This document shows, piece by piece, positions 26,058 to 37,470 of a DNA stretch of 64,000 bases; position 1 is the first letter of the stretch, and each line of letters opens with the position of its first letter. The position numbers were made by a program, and so were the translations under genes. A model generated the notes under the pieces. That model was not told the DNA's origin, did not search any database, and saw only the letters and a program-made list of their open reading frames with translations. Origin of the DNA: Luteimonas viscosa (lineage in GTDB: Bacteria; Pseudomonadota; Gammaproteobacteria; Xanthomonadales; Xanthomonadaceae); contig NZ_VTFT01000001.1 in assembly GCF_008244685.1 (NCBI RefSeq), positions 1,529,248 to 1,593,247 on the forward strand, in the 5' to 3' direction.

Positions 26058-26978
26058 TCAACCCGCGCTTGCTTGGCGCGCCATGTCGGGTGTGTTTGCG
26101 TTTCCTGTCCGTCCGTTCGCGTTGGCGAGCCGGTACAGCGATGGCGGCATCCCGTGCTGGGCACGGAACGCGCGCGAGAAGCTGCAGTTGTTCTCGAAGC
26201 CGCAGGCCGCTCCGACCTCGCTGACCGACAGCCGCGTGCGCCGCAGCAGCTTCGCCGCCGAACGCAGGCGCAGGCGCGCCGAGGCGGCCTGCGGACCCTC
26301 GCCGTAGAGTGCGTGGAAGGTCTTGGTGAAATACCAGACCGAGACGTTGCTCAGCTCGGCCAGCTCGGCGATGCGCACCGTGCGTCCGAGGTGGCCCTCG
26401 ATGTGCAGCCAGGCGCGCTGCATCCGGCTGAACACCTGGCGCTTGCGACGCAGCGAGCGCCCCGGGCAGCGATCGACCATCTCCCGGTACGCGTGCTGCT
26501 GTGCGGCGAGCAGGCGCAGCACCTGCCCGAGCAGGTGGCGGTCGACCTCGCGCAGCGCCGCTTCGTTGCGCGCGAACGCCGCGCAGCGTCGCCACAGCCG
26601 CAGCGCATCCGAGCGCACGCCACGCGCGACTCCGCCGAGCCCGGGGAACACCACCACCTGCGCCGACTGGTGCAGTTGCGTCTGCATCGACGCGGTCATG
26701 GCGATGCCCACCAGCAGCGCGCCGGCGCCGGCGTAGACCGTGGGACGGGCGTCGCGTTCGAGCGACAGCCACTGGCCGCGGCCGAGTTCGAAACGGCCCT
26801 CCCGGCACTCGACCTCGGCTTCGCCGCGCAGCACCAGCCACAGCGTGGCGACCGGGGTCGAGACCACCAGGCTGCCGCCGCGGCTGAGCAGCATCAGGGC
26901 CGGTGTTTCATCGCATCCGGTTCGAGCGGCGAGTTCGAGCGCGGTACCGCGATCGCTCCAGGTGGTTTGCATCTGCAT
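26058..26978 (-). CDS. AraC-family transcriptional regulator
   Basis: The 306-residue protein has an N-terminal cupin-like sensing part (LWLVLRGEAEVECREGRFELGRGQWLSL) and a central helical linker. The C-terminal AraC double helix-turn-helix occupies about residues 195-290 (RIAELAELSNVSVWYFTKTFHALYG, and LSVSEVGAACGFENNCSFSR followed by AFRAQHGMPPSLY). Three ATGs lie close together (26984, 26978, 26972). AAGGA is 7 bases before the one at 26978, which I therefore prefer. It lies directly upstream of the TonB-dependent receptor in the same direction, suggesting local control of uptake. A palindromic motif lies about 105-145 bases upstream of its start. Confidence 0.92.
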   Translation of the reverse strand: MQMQTTWSDRGTALELAARTGCDETPALMLLSRGGSLVVSTPVATLWLVLRGEAEVECREGRFELGRGQWLSLERDARPTVYAGAGALLVGIAMTASMQTQLHQSAQVVVFPGLGGVARGVRSDALRLWRRCAAFARNEAALREVDRHLLGQVLRLLAAQQHAYREMVDRCPGRSLRRKRQVFSRMQRAWLHIEGHLGRTVRIAELAELSNVSVWYFTKTFHALYGEGPQAASARLRLRSAAKLLRRTRLSVSEVGAACGFENNCSFSRAFRAQHGMPPSLYRLANANGRTGNANTPDMARQASAG

Positions 26979-27079
26979 GGCCATTTCCTTGGGGGAGTCT
27001 GGCCACCTGTTTGACCCGTTCGGGTCCGAAACACAGGAACGAACGCCGAAATTTTGCCGAGATTGCGCCGCCGCGCATC

Positions 27080-27122
27080 CGAAAGTCATGCATCGCATGC
27101 CGGAACCATGACTTTCGCCATG
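27080..27122. promoter_or_regulatory. Candidate operator: CGAAAGTCATG ... CATGACTTTCGCCATG
   Basis: CGAAAGTCATG at 27080-27090 is repeated in inverse at 27107-27117, where it is part of the near-palindrome CATGACTTTCGCCATG (27107-27122). The same 16-mer with one change stands upstream of the RND operon at 60455. It lies in the upstream region of the AraC gene and just after the stop of the CadC-like gene. The binding protein is unknown. Confidence 0.5.
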
Positions 27123-27143
27123 CCTCGGGGAGACCTGCCACCA

Positions 27144-29492
27144 TCAGCGAGGTACGCGCAGGCCCTGCGGCAGGGCGGCCCAGCCGATGTCGATGTTCTG
27201 CGACATCGGCAGTCCCAGGTACAACCACTCGCCGGCGCCGTCGACGCTGGGCGAGCCGGCGATCGCGCCACCGTCGCGCGACACGCAGGCGCCCGCGCTC
27301 CCGGCCTCGAGCAGCGGCCGCCAGCTGGTCGCGCAGCCGCCGCCCGGCCCGTTGTAGAACAGCCGTCCTCCGAACACGCCCCAGTGCCGGTAGTGTTGCG
27401 GGGTCGGGTCATCCGCCGAGACCCGGGCGATCTCGCGCAACGCGGGATCGGCGCGCCACAGCCCGACCTTCGACGGCCGGGTGAAGTAGATGTCGCCGCC
27501 GGTCGCGTCGTAGCGGGCCACGGCGACGTCGTCCACGGACGCGATCTCGCGCCAGTCGCCGCGCGTGTAGAGCACCAGGCGGATCCGGCCCTGGCCGCCG
27601 TCGACGCCCACCAGCAACCGGTCGGGATCGCCGGTGTAGGCCGCGAACACGGGATGGGCGTCGGGAACGTCCAGCCACTGGACCCCGCCGCCGACATCCA
27701 CCTCGAACAATCGGTCGCCTCCGGCGGTCTTGCCCAGCACCAGCAGGGTCCGGCCATCGGACGACCACACCGGCAGGTGGCGCGGGACCGGGCGCAGCCC
27801 CTCGATCGCGCGCAGCGTGGCCGGCTGCCCCACTTCGCCCAGCCACAGCTGGACCGCCATCGTCCGGTCGGAAATGAAGGCCAGGGTGCGGCCGTCGGGC
27901 GAGACCGCGGGCAGCATGTCCACGCCGCTGGATTCGAACACCGGTTCGATCGGCGGCTCGCGCGCGTCGCCGTCGATGCGGACGCGGAACAGGCCGCTGC
28001 GCGACTGGTCGATCTCGAACACCATCGACCACGCCCGCGCGGCCAGGTCCGGATGCACCGCGTTGCCGGTCGACAACGTCGGCAGCGGTTCGATCGAACC
28101 GTCCGCGAGCCGGTAGAGATACAGGCCGGCTTCGCTCGTGACGTGGCTGAACACCAGTCCGCTGCCATCGGGCAGCCAGTCCCAGCCGCGGATGTCGCCG
28201 CCCAGGTGGGTCAGGCGCCGGGGCGTGCCCCCCGCGGCAGGCATCAGCCACAGGTCGGCGAGCGAGAGGTTGCGACGGAACGCCAGCCAGCGTCCGTCGG
28301 GCGAGTAGCGGGGCATGAGGTCGACGTCGCCGTCGGCGATGCCGTACTCGAGCGCCTGCCAACGGCCACTGGCGAGGTCGAGCCGCTGCAGCGGCGCGCT
28401 GGCATCCTCCGGCGCGCGCAAACCGCCCATCACGATCCCGCGTCCGTCCGGCGTCCAGTCGAACATCGAATACGCCTGCCGGAGGCAGGGACCCGCCTCC
28501 CGCGGCTCTCCACCGGCGGCAGCGACCACCATGACCCGGCAGTCGCCCTGCGACACGCGCACGAACGCGATGCGCGCGCCATCGCGCGACCAGACCGGCA
28601 TCACGTCGGAGTGTCCCGGCCCGGGCGCGGTCAGGCTGCGCGCAGACACCTGCGCGACCGACTGCAGCATCAGCGAGCTTCCCTCGCCCTGCGCGCCGGT
28701 CCGCGCGAAGGCGACCGTCTCGCCGTCCGGCGAGAGGGCCGGCAGGCGCTCCTGGCCGGGGGTCGACGTGATCGCGCGGTACGCGACGTCCGGCGCGGCC
28801 GATTGCGGACCGGCCTGCTCCTCGATCGGCGCGGCATCGACCACGGAGCGCTTCGAGAGCGCGAGGACCACCGTCAGCAGGGCCGCGGCGGCCAGTGCCA
28901 GTATCGGCCAGGCGATCCGTGGTGCGCGGCGCGGCTCCGCCGCCGGTGCCGGCACGTCGGCACCTTCACCGGCGTCATGGTCGGGCTGCGGCAACGACGC
29001 CGCGGCTCGCGGCGCCAAGGCGGGTGCAACCGGGTCCACGTCTTCCGCCAGCCACTGCGCCTCCGCGATCAGCCGGTACCCGGCCTTGGCGATGGTTTCG
29101 ATGTAGCGCGGCGCATCGCGGTCGTCGCCGAAGGCCTTGCGCAACTGCGCGACCGCCTGGGTCACGACGTCGTCGGTCGGCATCGTGTCCGGCCAAACGC
29201 GCTCGAGCAGGGTGCTGCGCGCGACCACCGTGCCGCGCTGTTCGACCAGCACCAGCAGTACCTGCATCGCCTTGACGGTGATGCGCAGCGGTTCGCCGCC
29301 ATCCGGCCGCGACACCATGCGCCGCATCGTGTCGACCTCGCAGTCCAGGACGCGAAGCCGCGGGGCGGTGGCCGCGATCACGGGCGCGCGACCGCGGACG
29401 GCAGCCGCGTGCAGCCAGGGTTCGAAACGGATTGGGTGTCGTCGTGCATTCCCGTGTCCACGGATCCGGGTCGCCGGCGCCCGTCCATTCAT
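27144..29492 (-). CDS. CadC-like winged-helix regulator with periplasmic beta-propeller
   Basis: The 782-residue protein has an OmpR/CadC-type winged helix at about residues 55-145 (RITVKAMQVLLVLVEQRG, WPDTMPTDDVVTQAVAQLRK, RYIETIAKAGYRLI). A Pro/Ala linker, one membrane helix (WPILALAAAALLTVVLAL) near residue 200 and about 550 residues of TolB/PD40-type propeller repeats follow (LPALSPDGETVAFAR, PVWSRDGARIAFVR, MPRYSPDGRWLAFRR, LPAVSPDGRTLAFIS). This is a one-component transmembrane regulator in which the periplasmic propeller would sense a ligand and the cytoplasmic domain would bind DNA. ATG 29492 is chosen for its position near an AGGT site; an in-frame start at 29537 is weaker. It lies upstream of the AraC gene in the same direction. 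The targets are unknown. Confidence 0.9.
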   Translation of the reverse strand: MNGRAPATRIRGHGNARRHPIRFEPWLHAAAVRGRAPVIAATAPRLRVLDCEVDTMRRMVSRPDGGEPLRITVKAMQVLLVLVEQRGTVVARSTLLERVWPDTMPTDDVVTQAVAQLRKAFGDDRDAPRYIETIAKAGYRLIAEAQWLAEDVDPVAPALAPRAAASLPQPDHDAGEGADVPAPAAEPRRAPRIAWPILALAAAALLTVVLALSKRSVVDAAPIEEQAGPQSAAPDVAYRAITSTPGQERLPALSPDGETVAFARTGAQGEGSSLMLQSVAQVSARSLTAPGPGHSDVMPVWSRDGARIAFVRVSQGDCRVMVVAAAGGEPREAGPCLRQAYSMFDWTPDGRGIVMGGLRAPEDASAPLQRLDLASGRWQALEYGIADGDVDLMPRYSPDGRWLAFRRNLSLADLWLMPAAGGTPRRLTHLGGDIRGWDWLPDGSGLVFSHVTSEAGLYLYRLADGSIEPLPTLSTGNAVHPDLAARAWSMVFEIDQSRSGLFRVRIDGDAREPPIEPVFESSGVDMLPAVSPDGRTLAFISDRTMAVQLWLGEVGQPATLRAIEGLRPVPRHLPVWSSDGRTLLVLGKTAGGDRLFEVDVGGGVQWLDVPDAHPVFAAYTGDPDRLLVGVDGGQGRIRLVLYTRGDWREIASVDDVAVARYDATGGDIYFTRPSKVGLWRADPALREIARVSADDPTPQHYRHWGVFGGRLFYNGPGGGCATSWRPLLEAGSAGACVSRDGGAIAGSPSVDGAGEWLYLGLPMSQNIDIGWAALPQGLRVPR

Positions 29493-29862
29493 CGCAGTAC
29501 CTGCATGAAGCGTGGCACCAACGCCGATCGCGCGCATGTGTCATTGGTCTGGCTTCGCCGCGCGCCGACGTGCGCCGGCGCACGCCTTGCGCACCCATCC
29601 GTGGCGCCGGTCGGGATTCGCGTCCGGACACGCAACCGCGCGCCCGGGATCGCATCCGGCCCAGGTGAAACCGTCCGCATCACGCAGCCGCCGCACGACC
29701 GGTCACGCCAGGCCTCGACCGCGTTGCGGGAGTGGCGGGCTTGCATCGTCTGGCGTGAACGCCTGACGCAGGTCACCTGCACTTGCAGCAGATTCGCGGC
29801 ACGCATGCGGTCCGTAGCCTTGCTCGCGTGGTCCACACCCGCCACGCACAAGAGGTCACGTC
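29493..29862. other. Divergent intergenic region
   Basis: The region lies between the CadC-like gene and a small secreted protein gene. I see no gene, terminator or convincing promoter; it presumably contains both divergent promoters. Confidence 0.5.
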
Positions 29863-30228
29863 ATGAAAGCCATCGCCATCCCGTTCGCCACACTGCTGTT
29901 CGCCGCGCACCTGCTGCCTGTGGAGGCGAGGCAAACGCAGGCACTGTCCGAATGCGTTGCGCTCTCGGCCGGGCACCAGGGCACGCGCGTGTCCGGGAAA
30001 CAGTTCCTGCTCAAGGACGGGGACGCCCACTACAGGGTCCAGTTTGCCGGCCATTGCGACGCCGTCGCGCGCAGTTCGAAGATTCGAATCGAAACACAGG
30101 GGCAGCTCAACCAGCTTTGTCCGCAGGAAACGTCGGTACGCACAAGCAACGCGAGCTGCAGCGTACGCTCGGTTGAAACCATCGGCGCGGAAGAGTACGA
30201 ACGTCAGGCGCGCAGAAACCGGCGCTGA
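29863..30228 (+). CDS. Small secreted cysteine-containing protein, DUF6491-like
   Basis: The 121-residue protein has a signal peptide (MKAIAIPFATLLFAAHLLPVEA). The mature domain of about 95 residues has four cysteines (SECVALS, GHCDAVA, QLCPQE, ASCSVRS), probably in two disulfides. The pattern YRVQFAGHCDAVARSSKIRI followed by a Cys-Pro and a C-terminal Cys-x-V-x-x-V-E recalls the DUF6491 family common in Xanthomonadaceae; that assignment is from memory and tentative. GAGG lies 7 bases before the ATG. The function is unknown; the periplasm is the likely location. Confidence 0.75.
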   Translation: MKAIAIPFATLLFAAHLLPVEARQTQALSECVALSAGHQGTRVSGKQFLLKDGDAHYRVQFAGHCDAVARSSKIRIETQGQLNQLCPQETSVRTSNASCSVRSVETIGAEEYERQARRNRR

Positions 30229-30298
30229 TCAGGCGGATCCGTCTACGGAACGCGGGTCCGCCGTGCGCGACGCACGGCGGACCCATCGATACGTTTGT

Positions 30299-30892
30299 CT
30301 ATTGCGGTGCCGGCACCGAGCCGGCGCGATACGGATACTCGGCGAAGATCTCGGCCATCGTGCTGTCGATGCGGGCGTTGCGCTCCGCAGGATCCTTCCC
30401 GCGCGAGACGCGGCCGACCGCGATGCCCTCCCACACCAGGCGGTTGCGCGCAGCATCGACCAGGTCGACGTTGAGCGTTCCCTCGGTGTAGCGATAGACG
30501 TCGGTACGATCGCGCCAGTACGGCACCACGTAGTAGCCGCGCGCGCGGTAGCTGTAGTAGTAGGCGTAGTCCACCGTCGGCATGGAGCTCACATCGGTGC
30601 GCTGTTGCGCGTATGCGTTGATGTTGAGCCACAGGTCCGGCTGTTCGCTGGTGAAGACGTAGCCACGCGCCTCCATCTGCGCGCGCGCGGCCGCCTTCAT
30701 CCGTTCGCTGGCCGCCGAACTGTAGCCTTCCTTCTCGATCGCCAGCGGCGAGTAGAAGCCGAAGCTGCGATAGCGGCTGAAATCCGCCTCCGGATCCGCC
30801 TCGGTGCTGATGCGTGGACCGGTGGCACAGCCCGCCAGCAGAAGGGCGACCGCCAGCCCCACCACCCAAGTCGAGACGCGGAACGCTTTCAT
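30299..30892 (-). CDS. DUF4136-type lipoprotein
   Basis: The 197-residue protein starts at ATG 30892 with a strong AGGAGG site 8 bases upstream. A lipoprotein signal follows (VVGLAVALLLAGC, lipidated Cys22). The mature part reads ADPEADFSRYRSFGFYSP, QMEARGYVFTSEQPDLWLNI, VPYWRDRTDVYRYTEGTLNV and DAARNRLVWEGIAVGRV, which fits the DUF4136 family of periplasmic lipoproteins of unknown function. Residue +2 after the Cys is Ala, predicting outer-membrane sorting. It is convergent with the small secreted gene at 29863. Confidence 0.88.
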   Translation of the reverse strand: MKAFRVSTWVVGLAVALLLAGCATGPRISTEADPEADFSRYRSFGFYSPLAIEKEGYSSAASERMKAAARAQMEARGYVFTSEQPDLWLNINAYAQQRTDVSSMPTVDYAYYYSYRARGYYVVPYWRDRTDVYRYTEGTLNVDLVDAARNRLVWEGIAVGRVSRGKDPAERNARIDSTMAEIFAEYPYRAGSVPAPQ

Positions 30893-31124
30893 GGCCAATC
30901 CCTCCTGTCTGTCGGGACGACGCTAGCACGCAGCCGGCTACGCCGGATGAACGTGCTCGCCGGGGCTACGGGCGGCACGCGGCGCCCGACGGGCGGCGAC
31001 CGCGTGCCGGAAAACCGACAACCTGTGCACACCGGCTGCACCTCCCGTGCACACCCCGTTGAACCAACGTCGGCCAGACTGTGCCCACAGACAACGTTCC
31101 GCACGCTCGCATCGGCTCTCTCTC

Positions 31125-31147
31125 CCGGTTCGAATCCTGGCGCCGCT
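31125..31147 (+). other. tRNA-like T-arm fragment
   Basis: CCCGG, TTCGAAT and CCTGG reproduce a tRNA T-stem and invariant T-loop with one mismatch. No matching acceptor, D or anticodon arm exists upstream, and CCA is absent. It could be the remnant of a tRNA 3' end or a chance match. Confidence 0.3.
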
Positions 31148-31168
31148 TCTCCGCGGCGCCTTTTTTTT
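31139..31168 (+). terminator. Strong rho-independent terminator, plus strand
   Basis: GGCGCCGC and GCGGCGCC form a perfect 8-bp stem around TTCTCC, followed immediately by eight T residues. Orientation is plus, opposite to thiC. Confidence 0.85.
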
Positions 31169-31318
31169 CGGTCGGCCCGTGAGGACGCGGATCGGGCGAT
31201 ATGGCCGCTGCCCGCACGGCACCGCTGGACCCCCAGTAAGCCTGCGATCCCGGGCCGCTGCGCACCGGGTGGCCCGGACACCCGTCCGGGCGCGCCGCCG
31301 GGCCGGCCCGCCCAGGCG

Positions 31319-33370
<2,052 letters not shown>

Positions 33371-33600
33371 ACTGTCTATTAGACTCCGGCCGCGCGCCGC
33401 GCGCCACCCGCCTGCGACCCCACCGACGCGCAAGGCAGGCGCGGCTGCAGGCATCCGCGGGAGGTGCCGGATCGCTTGCTGCGCCCGTGGACGCCGGCCT
33501 GGGCCGTTCCGGCCATCGCCACGCTGCGGCGTGCGCCCGGCGATGGTTGCCGACGCAAGCGAATTGCCGCCTTGACGCGCCGCATCATTGTCCGGTATTC
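33371..33600. other. Divergent promoter region of thiC and the thr operon
   Basis: This region must hold the thiC promoter (minus) and the thr operon promoter (plus). A TTGACG at 33572-33577 and TATTCA at 33596-33601, 18 bases apart, form a possible plus-strand promoter. It would start transcription close to the leader peptide start, so its assignment is tentative. Confidence 0.4.
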
Positions 33601-33744
33601 ATGCCGGCCATGCCGAACGCAGCCGCCACCGCCGCCATACGCACCGACGCCGCACGCCGCGGTTCGGTTGCGGTTGCGGTTGCGACGATTTTCGCCACCA
33701 CCGGTACCATTCGGACCGGGGTGCGGACGCGCGTGCAGGACTGA
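33601..33744 (+). CDS. thrL: thr operon leader peptide (threonine/isoleucine-rich)
   Basis: A 47-codon reading frame ends at TGA 33742-33744, 89 bases before thrA. Its second half reads [20 protein letters not shown], with six Thr and two Ile codons between 33685 and 33731. These are the two amino acids whose shortage relieves attenuation of the E. coli thr operon. A second ATG at 33610 could be the true start; no good ribosome site is seen for either. The frame has no other family resemblance. It overlaps the antiterminator strand of the attenuator, as expected if ribosome stalling controls thrABC. Confidence 0.65.
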   Translation: MPAMPNAAATAAIRTDAARRGSVAVAVATIFATTGTIRTGVRTRVQD

Positions 33745-33778
33745 TCACCACGCCGCTCCGCACCCGATCCGGGTGCGG
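33719..33778 (+). promoter_or_regulatory. Putative thr attenuator (alternative hairpins)
   Basis: CCGCACCCG (33758-33766) and CGGGTGCGG (33770-33778) form a 9-bp stem with a 3-base loop. The left arm can instead pair with GGGTGCGGA (33719-33727), which lies directly after the Thr codons. The two structures exclude each other. There is no T-run after the hairpin, so it may act on the thrA ribosome site or through Rho rather than as an intrinsic terminator. Confidence 0.6.
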
Positions 33779-33833
33779 GCCGCACGGCTTCCCACCCGAC
33801 CGGACGCGGAGCCCCAACCGGAGCTTCCCCAGC

Positions 33834-36392
33834 ATGTCGTCCGCGCCGTCCCAGACCCTTGGCGATGCCGTTTCCTCAGCTGCCTCGTCGGTGCTCGCCG
33901 CGCTGCACCCGGCGACCGCCACCCGCGTCCACAAGTTCGGCGGCAGCAGCGTCGCCGACGCCATCCGCATCCTGTCCCTGGCACCACTGGTCGACGATGG
34001 CGCGGACGTGCGCGTGGTCGTGGTCTCGGCGATGGCCGGCACCACCAACGCCCTGGTCGCGATGGCAACCCAGGCCGCTTGCGGCCAGGACTGGAGCGCG
34101 GACTGGTCCGTCCTGCGCGAGCGCCACCTGCTGGCCGCGGACGCGATCGACCCCTCCTCCCGTCATGGCCTGCGCGATGCGGTCACCCGCGACTTCGACG
34201 GCCTGCGCGACGACCTGCTGGCGCTGGCGTCCGCGACCGGCGACACCGCGCCGCTGGTCGCGCAGGTGCACGGCCTCGGCGAGCTGGTGTCCTCGCGCCT
34301 GGTGCAGGCGGCGCTCGGCGGCGAGCCCGCCGGCTGGCAAAGGCTCGATGCGCGCGAGGTGCTGGTCGTGCATCCGGGCGAAATGGGCGCCGGCGTCGAA
34401 TGGGATGCCTCGCGCGAGCGTTTCGCCGACTGGCGCGCCCGCCACCAGCCCATCCGCGTCGTGGTCACCGGTTTCATCGCCCGCGACCTGGCGGGCCGCA
34501 GCACCACCCTCGGACGCAACGGCAGCGATTACTCCGCCGCGATCTTCGCCAACCTGTTCGACGCCGGCGAGCTGGTGATCTGGACCGACGTCGACGGCGT
34601 GCTGTCGGCCGACCCGCGGCTGGTGCCCGATGCGGTGTGCCTGCCGTCGATGACCTACGCCGAAGCCTGCGAACTGGCCTACTTCGGCGCCAAGGTGCTG
34701 CATCCGCAGACCCTGGCGCCGGTCCAGTCGCGCGGCATCCCGCTGTGCATCCGCAACACCCTCAACCCATCCGCGCCCGGCACCCGCATCGTCGAGCGGC
34801 TGGAGCATGGCGACGACGACAGCCTGGTCAAGGGTCTCACGATCGTCCGCGAGATGGCGGTGCTCGAGCTGGTGGGCAACGGCATGGTCGGCGTGCCGGG
34901 CACGGCGGAGAAACTCTTCGCCGCGCTTCACGGGGCCGGCGTCTCGGTGACGATGATCTCCCAGGGCTCGTCCGAGCATTCGATCTGCTGCGTGGTACGC
35001 GCCAGCCAGGTCGAGCATGCGCGCGCCACCGTCGAGGCGGCATTCGCCGATGCCATGGCCGACGCGCGCACCCAGGCGGTGAACGTCACTCCCGGCATCG
35101 CCATCCTCGCCGCGGTCGGCGACGGCATGGTCGGCATGCCCGGCGTGGCGGCGCGGCTGTTCGCGGCGCTGGCGCAGTCGCGGGTGAACATCCGCGCGAT
35201 CGCGCAGGGCGCGAGCGAACGCAATATCTCAGTCGCCATCGCCGATGCCGATGCCACCCGCGCGCTGCGCGCCGCGCACTCCGCGTTCTGGCTGTCGCCG
35301 CAGACGGTGTCGGTGGGCGTAATCGGCCCGGGACAGGTCGGCCGCGCGCTGCTGTCGCAGATGGCGGCGGTGCTGCCGAAGCTGCGGGCCGCCTCCCAGG
35401 TCGACCTGCGCCTGCGCGGCATCGCCAACAGCGGCTACATGGCGCTGGACCATTTCGCCATCCATCCCGACGAAGCGGTCGCGCGCCTGACCGGGATGAC
35501 CACCCAGGCCTTCGATGCCGACGCCTTCGCCGCGCACGTTCGCGCCGAGCACCTGCCGCATGCGCTGATCGTCGATTGCAGCGGCAGCGACGCGATCGCG
35601 CGACGTTATCCCGAATGGCTGGCGGCCGGCATCCACGTGGTCACGCCCAGCAAGCATGCGGGCAGCGGCGACTGGTCGCGCCATGTCGCGATCCGCGAGG
35701 CCCAGCGCAACGGCGGCGCCCGCTTCATGTACGAGGCCACGGTCGGCGCCGGCCTGCCGGTGATCCAGACCCTGCGCAACCTGCTCGATACCGGCGACGA
35801 GCTCGAGGCGATCGACGGCATGCTTTCGGGCACGCTGGCGTGGCTGTTCAACAGCTACGACGGCAGCCGGCCGTTCTCGGCACTGGTGCGCGAGGCACGC
35901 GAGCTCGGCTACACCGAACCCGATCCACGCGACGACCTCTCCGGCCTCGACGTGGCCCGCAAGCTGGTGATCCTCGCGCGCGAGGCGGGACAGGCACTCT
36001 CGCTGGACGACGTGGCGATCGAAAGCCTGGTGCCCGCGCACCTGCAGGAGGTATCGCGCGACGAATTCCTGGCGCGGCTGGAGGAGCTCGATGCGCCGAT
36101 GCAGGCGCGCCTGGACGAGGCCAACGCAGGCGGGCTGGCCCTGCGCCACATCGCGCATCTGTCGCGCGGCAACGGCGCCCGCGTCGGCGTGGTCGCGTTG
36201 CCGGCCGCGCACGTCTGCTGCCACACCCGCCTGACCGACAACCTGGTGCAGTTCACCACCGCACGCTACGCCAGCAATCCGCTTGTGGTGCAGGGACCGG
36301 GCGCCGGCCCGCAGGTCACCGCGGCCGGCGTGTTCGGCGACGTGCTGGCGATCGCGCATTCGCTCAGCAACGGCATCGGCGCGCACGCATGA
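33834..36392 (+). CDS. thrA: Bifunctional aspartokinase / homoserine dehydrogenase I
   Basis: The 852-residue fusion begins with an aspartokinase domain ([12 protein letters not shown] near residue 25, [29 protein letters not shown]). Two ACT regulatory units follow ([36 protein letters not shown]). The homoserine dehydrogenase half has an NAD(P) motif ([14 protein letters not shown]) near residue 495 and the catalytic region ([34 protein letters not shown]). It catalyses the first and third steps from aspartate to threonine and is normally feedback-inhibited by threonine. ATG 33834 lies 10 bases after GGAG; the open frame extends upstream through the leader region, but without similarity. 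Its stop overlaps the thrB start (ATGA). Confidence 0.97.
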   Translation: MSSAPSQTLGDAVSSAASSVLAALHPATATRVHKFGGSSVADAIRILSLAPLVDDGADVRVVVVSAMAGTTNALVAMATQAACGQDWSADWSVLRERHLLAADAIDPSSRHGLRDAVTRDFDGLRDDLLALASATGDTAPLVAQVHGLGELVSSRLVQAALGGEPAGWQRLDAREVLVVHPGEMGAGVEWDASRERFADWRARHQPIRVVVTGFIARDLAGRSTTLGRNGSDYSAAIFANLFDAGELVIWTDVDGVLSADPRLVPDAVCLPSMTYAEACELAYFGAKVLHPQTLAPVQSRGIPLCIRNTLNPSAPGTRIVERLEHGDDDSLVKGLTIVREMAVLELVGNGMVGVPGTAEKLFAALHGAGVSVTMISQGSSEHSICCVVRASQVEHARATVEAAFADAMADARTQAVNVTPGIAILAAVGDGMVGMPGVAARLFAALAQSRVNIRAIAQGASERNISVAIADADATRALRAAHSAFWLSPQTVSVGVIGPGQVGRALLSQMAAVLPKLRAASQVDLRLRGIANSGYMALDHFAIHPDEAVARLTGMTTQAFDADAFAAHVRAEHLPHALIVDCSGSDAIARRYPEWLAAGIHVVTPSKHAGSGDWSRHVAIREAQRNGGARFMYEATVGAGLPVIQTLRNLLDTGDELEAIDGMLSGTLAWLFNSYDGSRPFSALVREARELGYTEPDPRDDLSGLDVARKLVILAREAGQALSLDDVAIESLVPAHLQEVSRDEFLARLEELDAPMQARLDEANAGGLALRHIAHLSRGNGARVGVVALPAAHVCCHTRLTDNLVQFTTARYASNPLVVQGPGAGPQVTAAGVFGDVLAIAHSLSNGIGAHA

Positions 36393-37321
36393 GGACATCC
36401 GCGAGTGCGTTCGCGCCGGCCAGCGTCGGCAACATCGGCGTCGGCTTCGACCTGCTGGGCCACGCGGTCGACGGTCCGCGCGACGTGGCGACCGTGCACC
36501 GGATCGACGAGCCGGTGGTGCGCATCGAGGCGATCCACGGCACCATCGCCGGCGTCGAGCAACTGCCGCTGGAGCCCGCGCGCAACACCGCGGGCGGCGC
36601 ACTGATCGCGCTGCGCCAGGCGCTGGCGCTGCCGTTCGGCTTCGCCCTGACCCTGGACAAGGGCATCCCGCTGGGCTCCGGGCTGGGCGGTTCGGCCGCA
36701 TCCTGCGTGGCTGCGCTGGTCGCGGCGAACGCGCTGCTCGATGCACCGCTGCCGCGCGAAGCGCTGTACGGGTGCGCGCTCGCCGGCGAATCGATCTCGA
36801 GCGGCAGCCGCCACGGCGACAACGTCGCGCCGATGCTGCTCGGTGGCGTGGCGCTGGCGACCGCCACCCGCGCGCTGCGCCTCGATGCCCCGGACTGGCT
36901 GCACGCGGTGGTGGTGCACCCCGACCAGATGCTCGAGACGCGACGCTCGCGTGCGGTGCTCGCCGAGCCTTACCCGCTGCACACGGTGGTCGAGCAGACC
37001 TCGCACCTGGCCCAGTTCCTGCTCGGATTGCAGCGCGGCGACGCGGCGCTGATCCGCGACGGCCTGCACGACGTGCTGGTCGAGCCGCGGCGCGCACCGC
37101 TGATCCCGGGCTTCGCGCAGGTGAAGGAGGCGGCGCTCGCGAACGGGGCGCTCGGCGCCAGCATCTCCGGCGGCGGCCCCAGCGTGTTCGCCTGGTTCGC
37201 CTCGAAGGCGGAAGCCGATGCCGCGGCCCCGGCCATGCGCGGGGCGTTCGTCGAGGCCGGGTTCGAGGCGCGTGCGTACGTGACCCCGGTCAACGCGCCA
37301 CGTGCCGAGGTGCTTTCCTGA
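36389..37321 (+). CDS. thrB: Homoserine kinase
   Basis: The 310-residue protein is a GHMP-superfamily kinase that phosphorylates homoserine at the expense of ATP. The motifs are [17 protein letters not shown] (start), the ATP loop [17 protein letters not shown] near residue 93 and the C-terminal [15 protein letters not shown]. The start overlaps the thrA stop by four bases (ATGA), implying coupled translation. The length matches ThrB. Confidence 0.97.
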   Translation: MRTSASAFAPASVGNIGVGFDLLGHAVDGPRDVATVHRIDEPVVRIEAIHGTIAGVEQLPLEPARNTAGGALIALRQALALPFGFALTLDKGIPLGSGLGGSAASCVAALVAANALLDAPLPREALYGCALAGESISSGSRHGDNVAPMLLGGVALATATRALRLDAPDWLHAVVVHPDQMLETRRSRAVLAEPYPLHTVVEQTSHLAQFLLGLQRGDAALIRDGLHDVLVEPRRAPLIPGFAQVKEAALANGALGASISGGGPSVFAWFASKAEADAAAPAMRGAFVEAGFEARAYVTPVNAPRAEVLS

Positions 37322-37354
37322 CCGGACCGGTGGCGGGCCGGCGATCGACGGTCG

Positions 37355-37413
37355 GGGTCGACTTTTTCGCCAGGGCACAGCCGCATCGCGGCAGCGCGGA
37401 GAAAAGTCGACCC
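37355..37413. repeat. Long inverted repeat between thrB and thrC
   Basis: GGGTCGACTTTT (37355-37366) and AAAAGTCGACCC (37402-37413) are perfect 12-base arms around a 35-base GC-rich loop. The size and sharp ends resemble a REP- or MITE-like dispersed element. It could also act as a processing or attenuation site between the two genes. Confidence 0.65.
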
Positions 37414-37470
37414 TTACGCTGGTGTTTCCGGCATTCCCCCTAGAACCCGCACAACGAGGCCTTGCGTTCC

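Larger units (their letters stand above)
30893..31318. other. Intergenic region downstream of thiC
   Basis: No gene is supported. The region holds a tRNA-like T-arm and a strong plus-strand terminator (below), and two nearby GTGCACACC repeats (31025 and 31048). What transcript the plus-strand terminator serves is unclear, because the nearest upstream plus-strand gene ends at 30228. Confidence 0.55.

Noticed and set aside
23177-26224. Open frame of about 1000 codons antisense to the TonB-dependent receptor
   Set aside because: No family resemblance, and it starts inside the kinase end and crosses the terminator at 23308. The receptor frame explains the region.
31060-31147. Complete tRNA gene on the plus strand
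   Set aside because: Only the T-arm fits. There is no acceptor complement, anticodon arm, D-arm or CCA at the right distances.
33588-33833. N-terminal extension of thrA by 82 codons
   Set aside because: The added residues are His/Arg-rich without similarity, overlap the leader peptide in another frame, and ATG 33834 has its own GGAG site.
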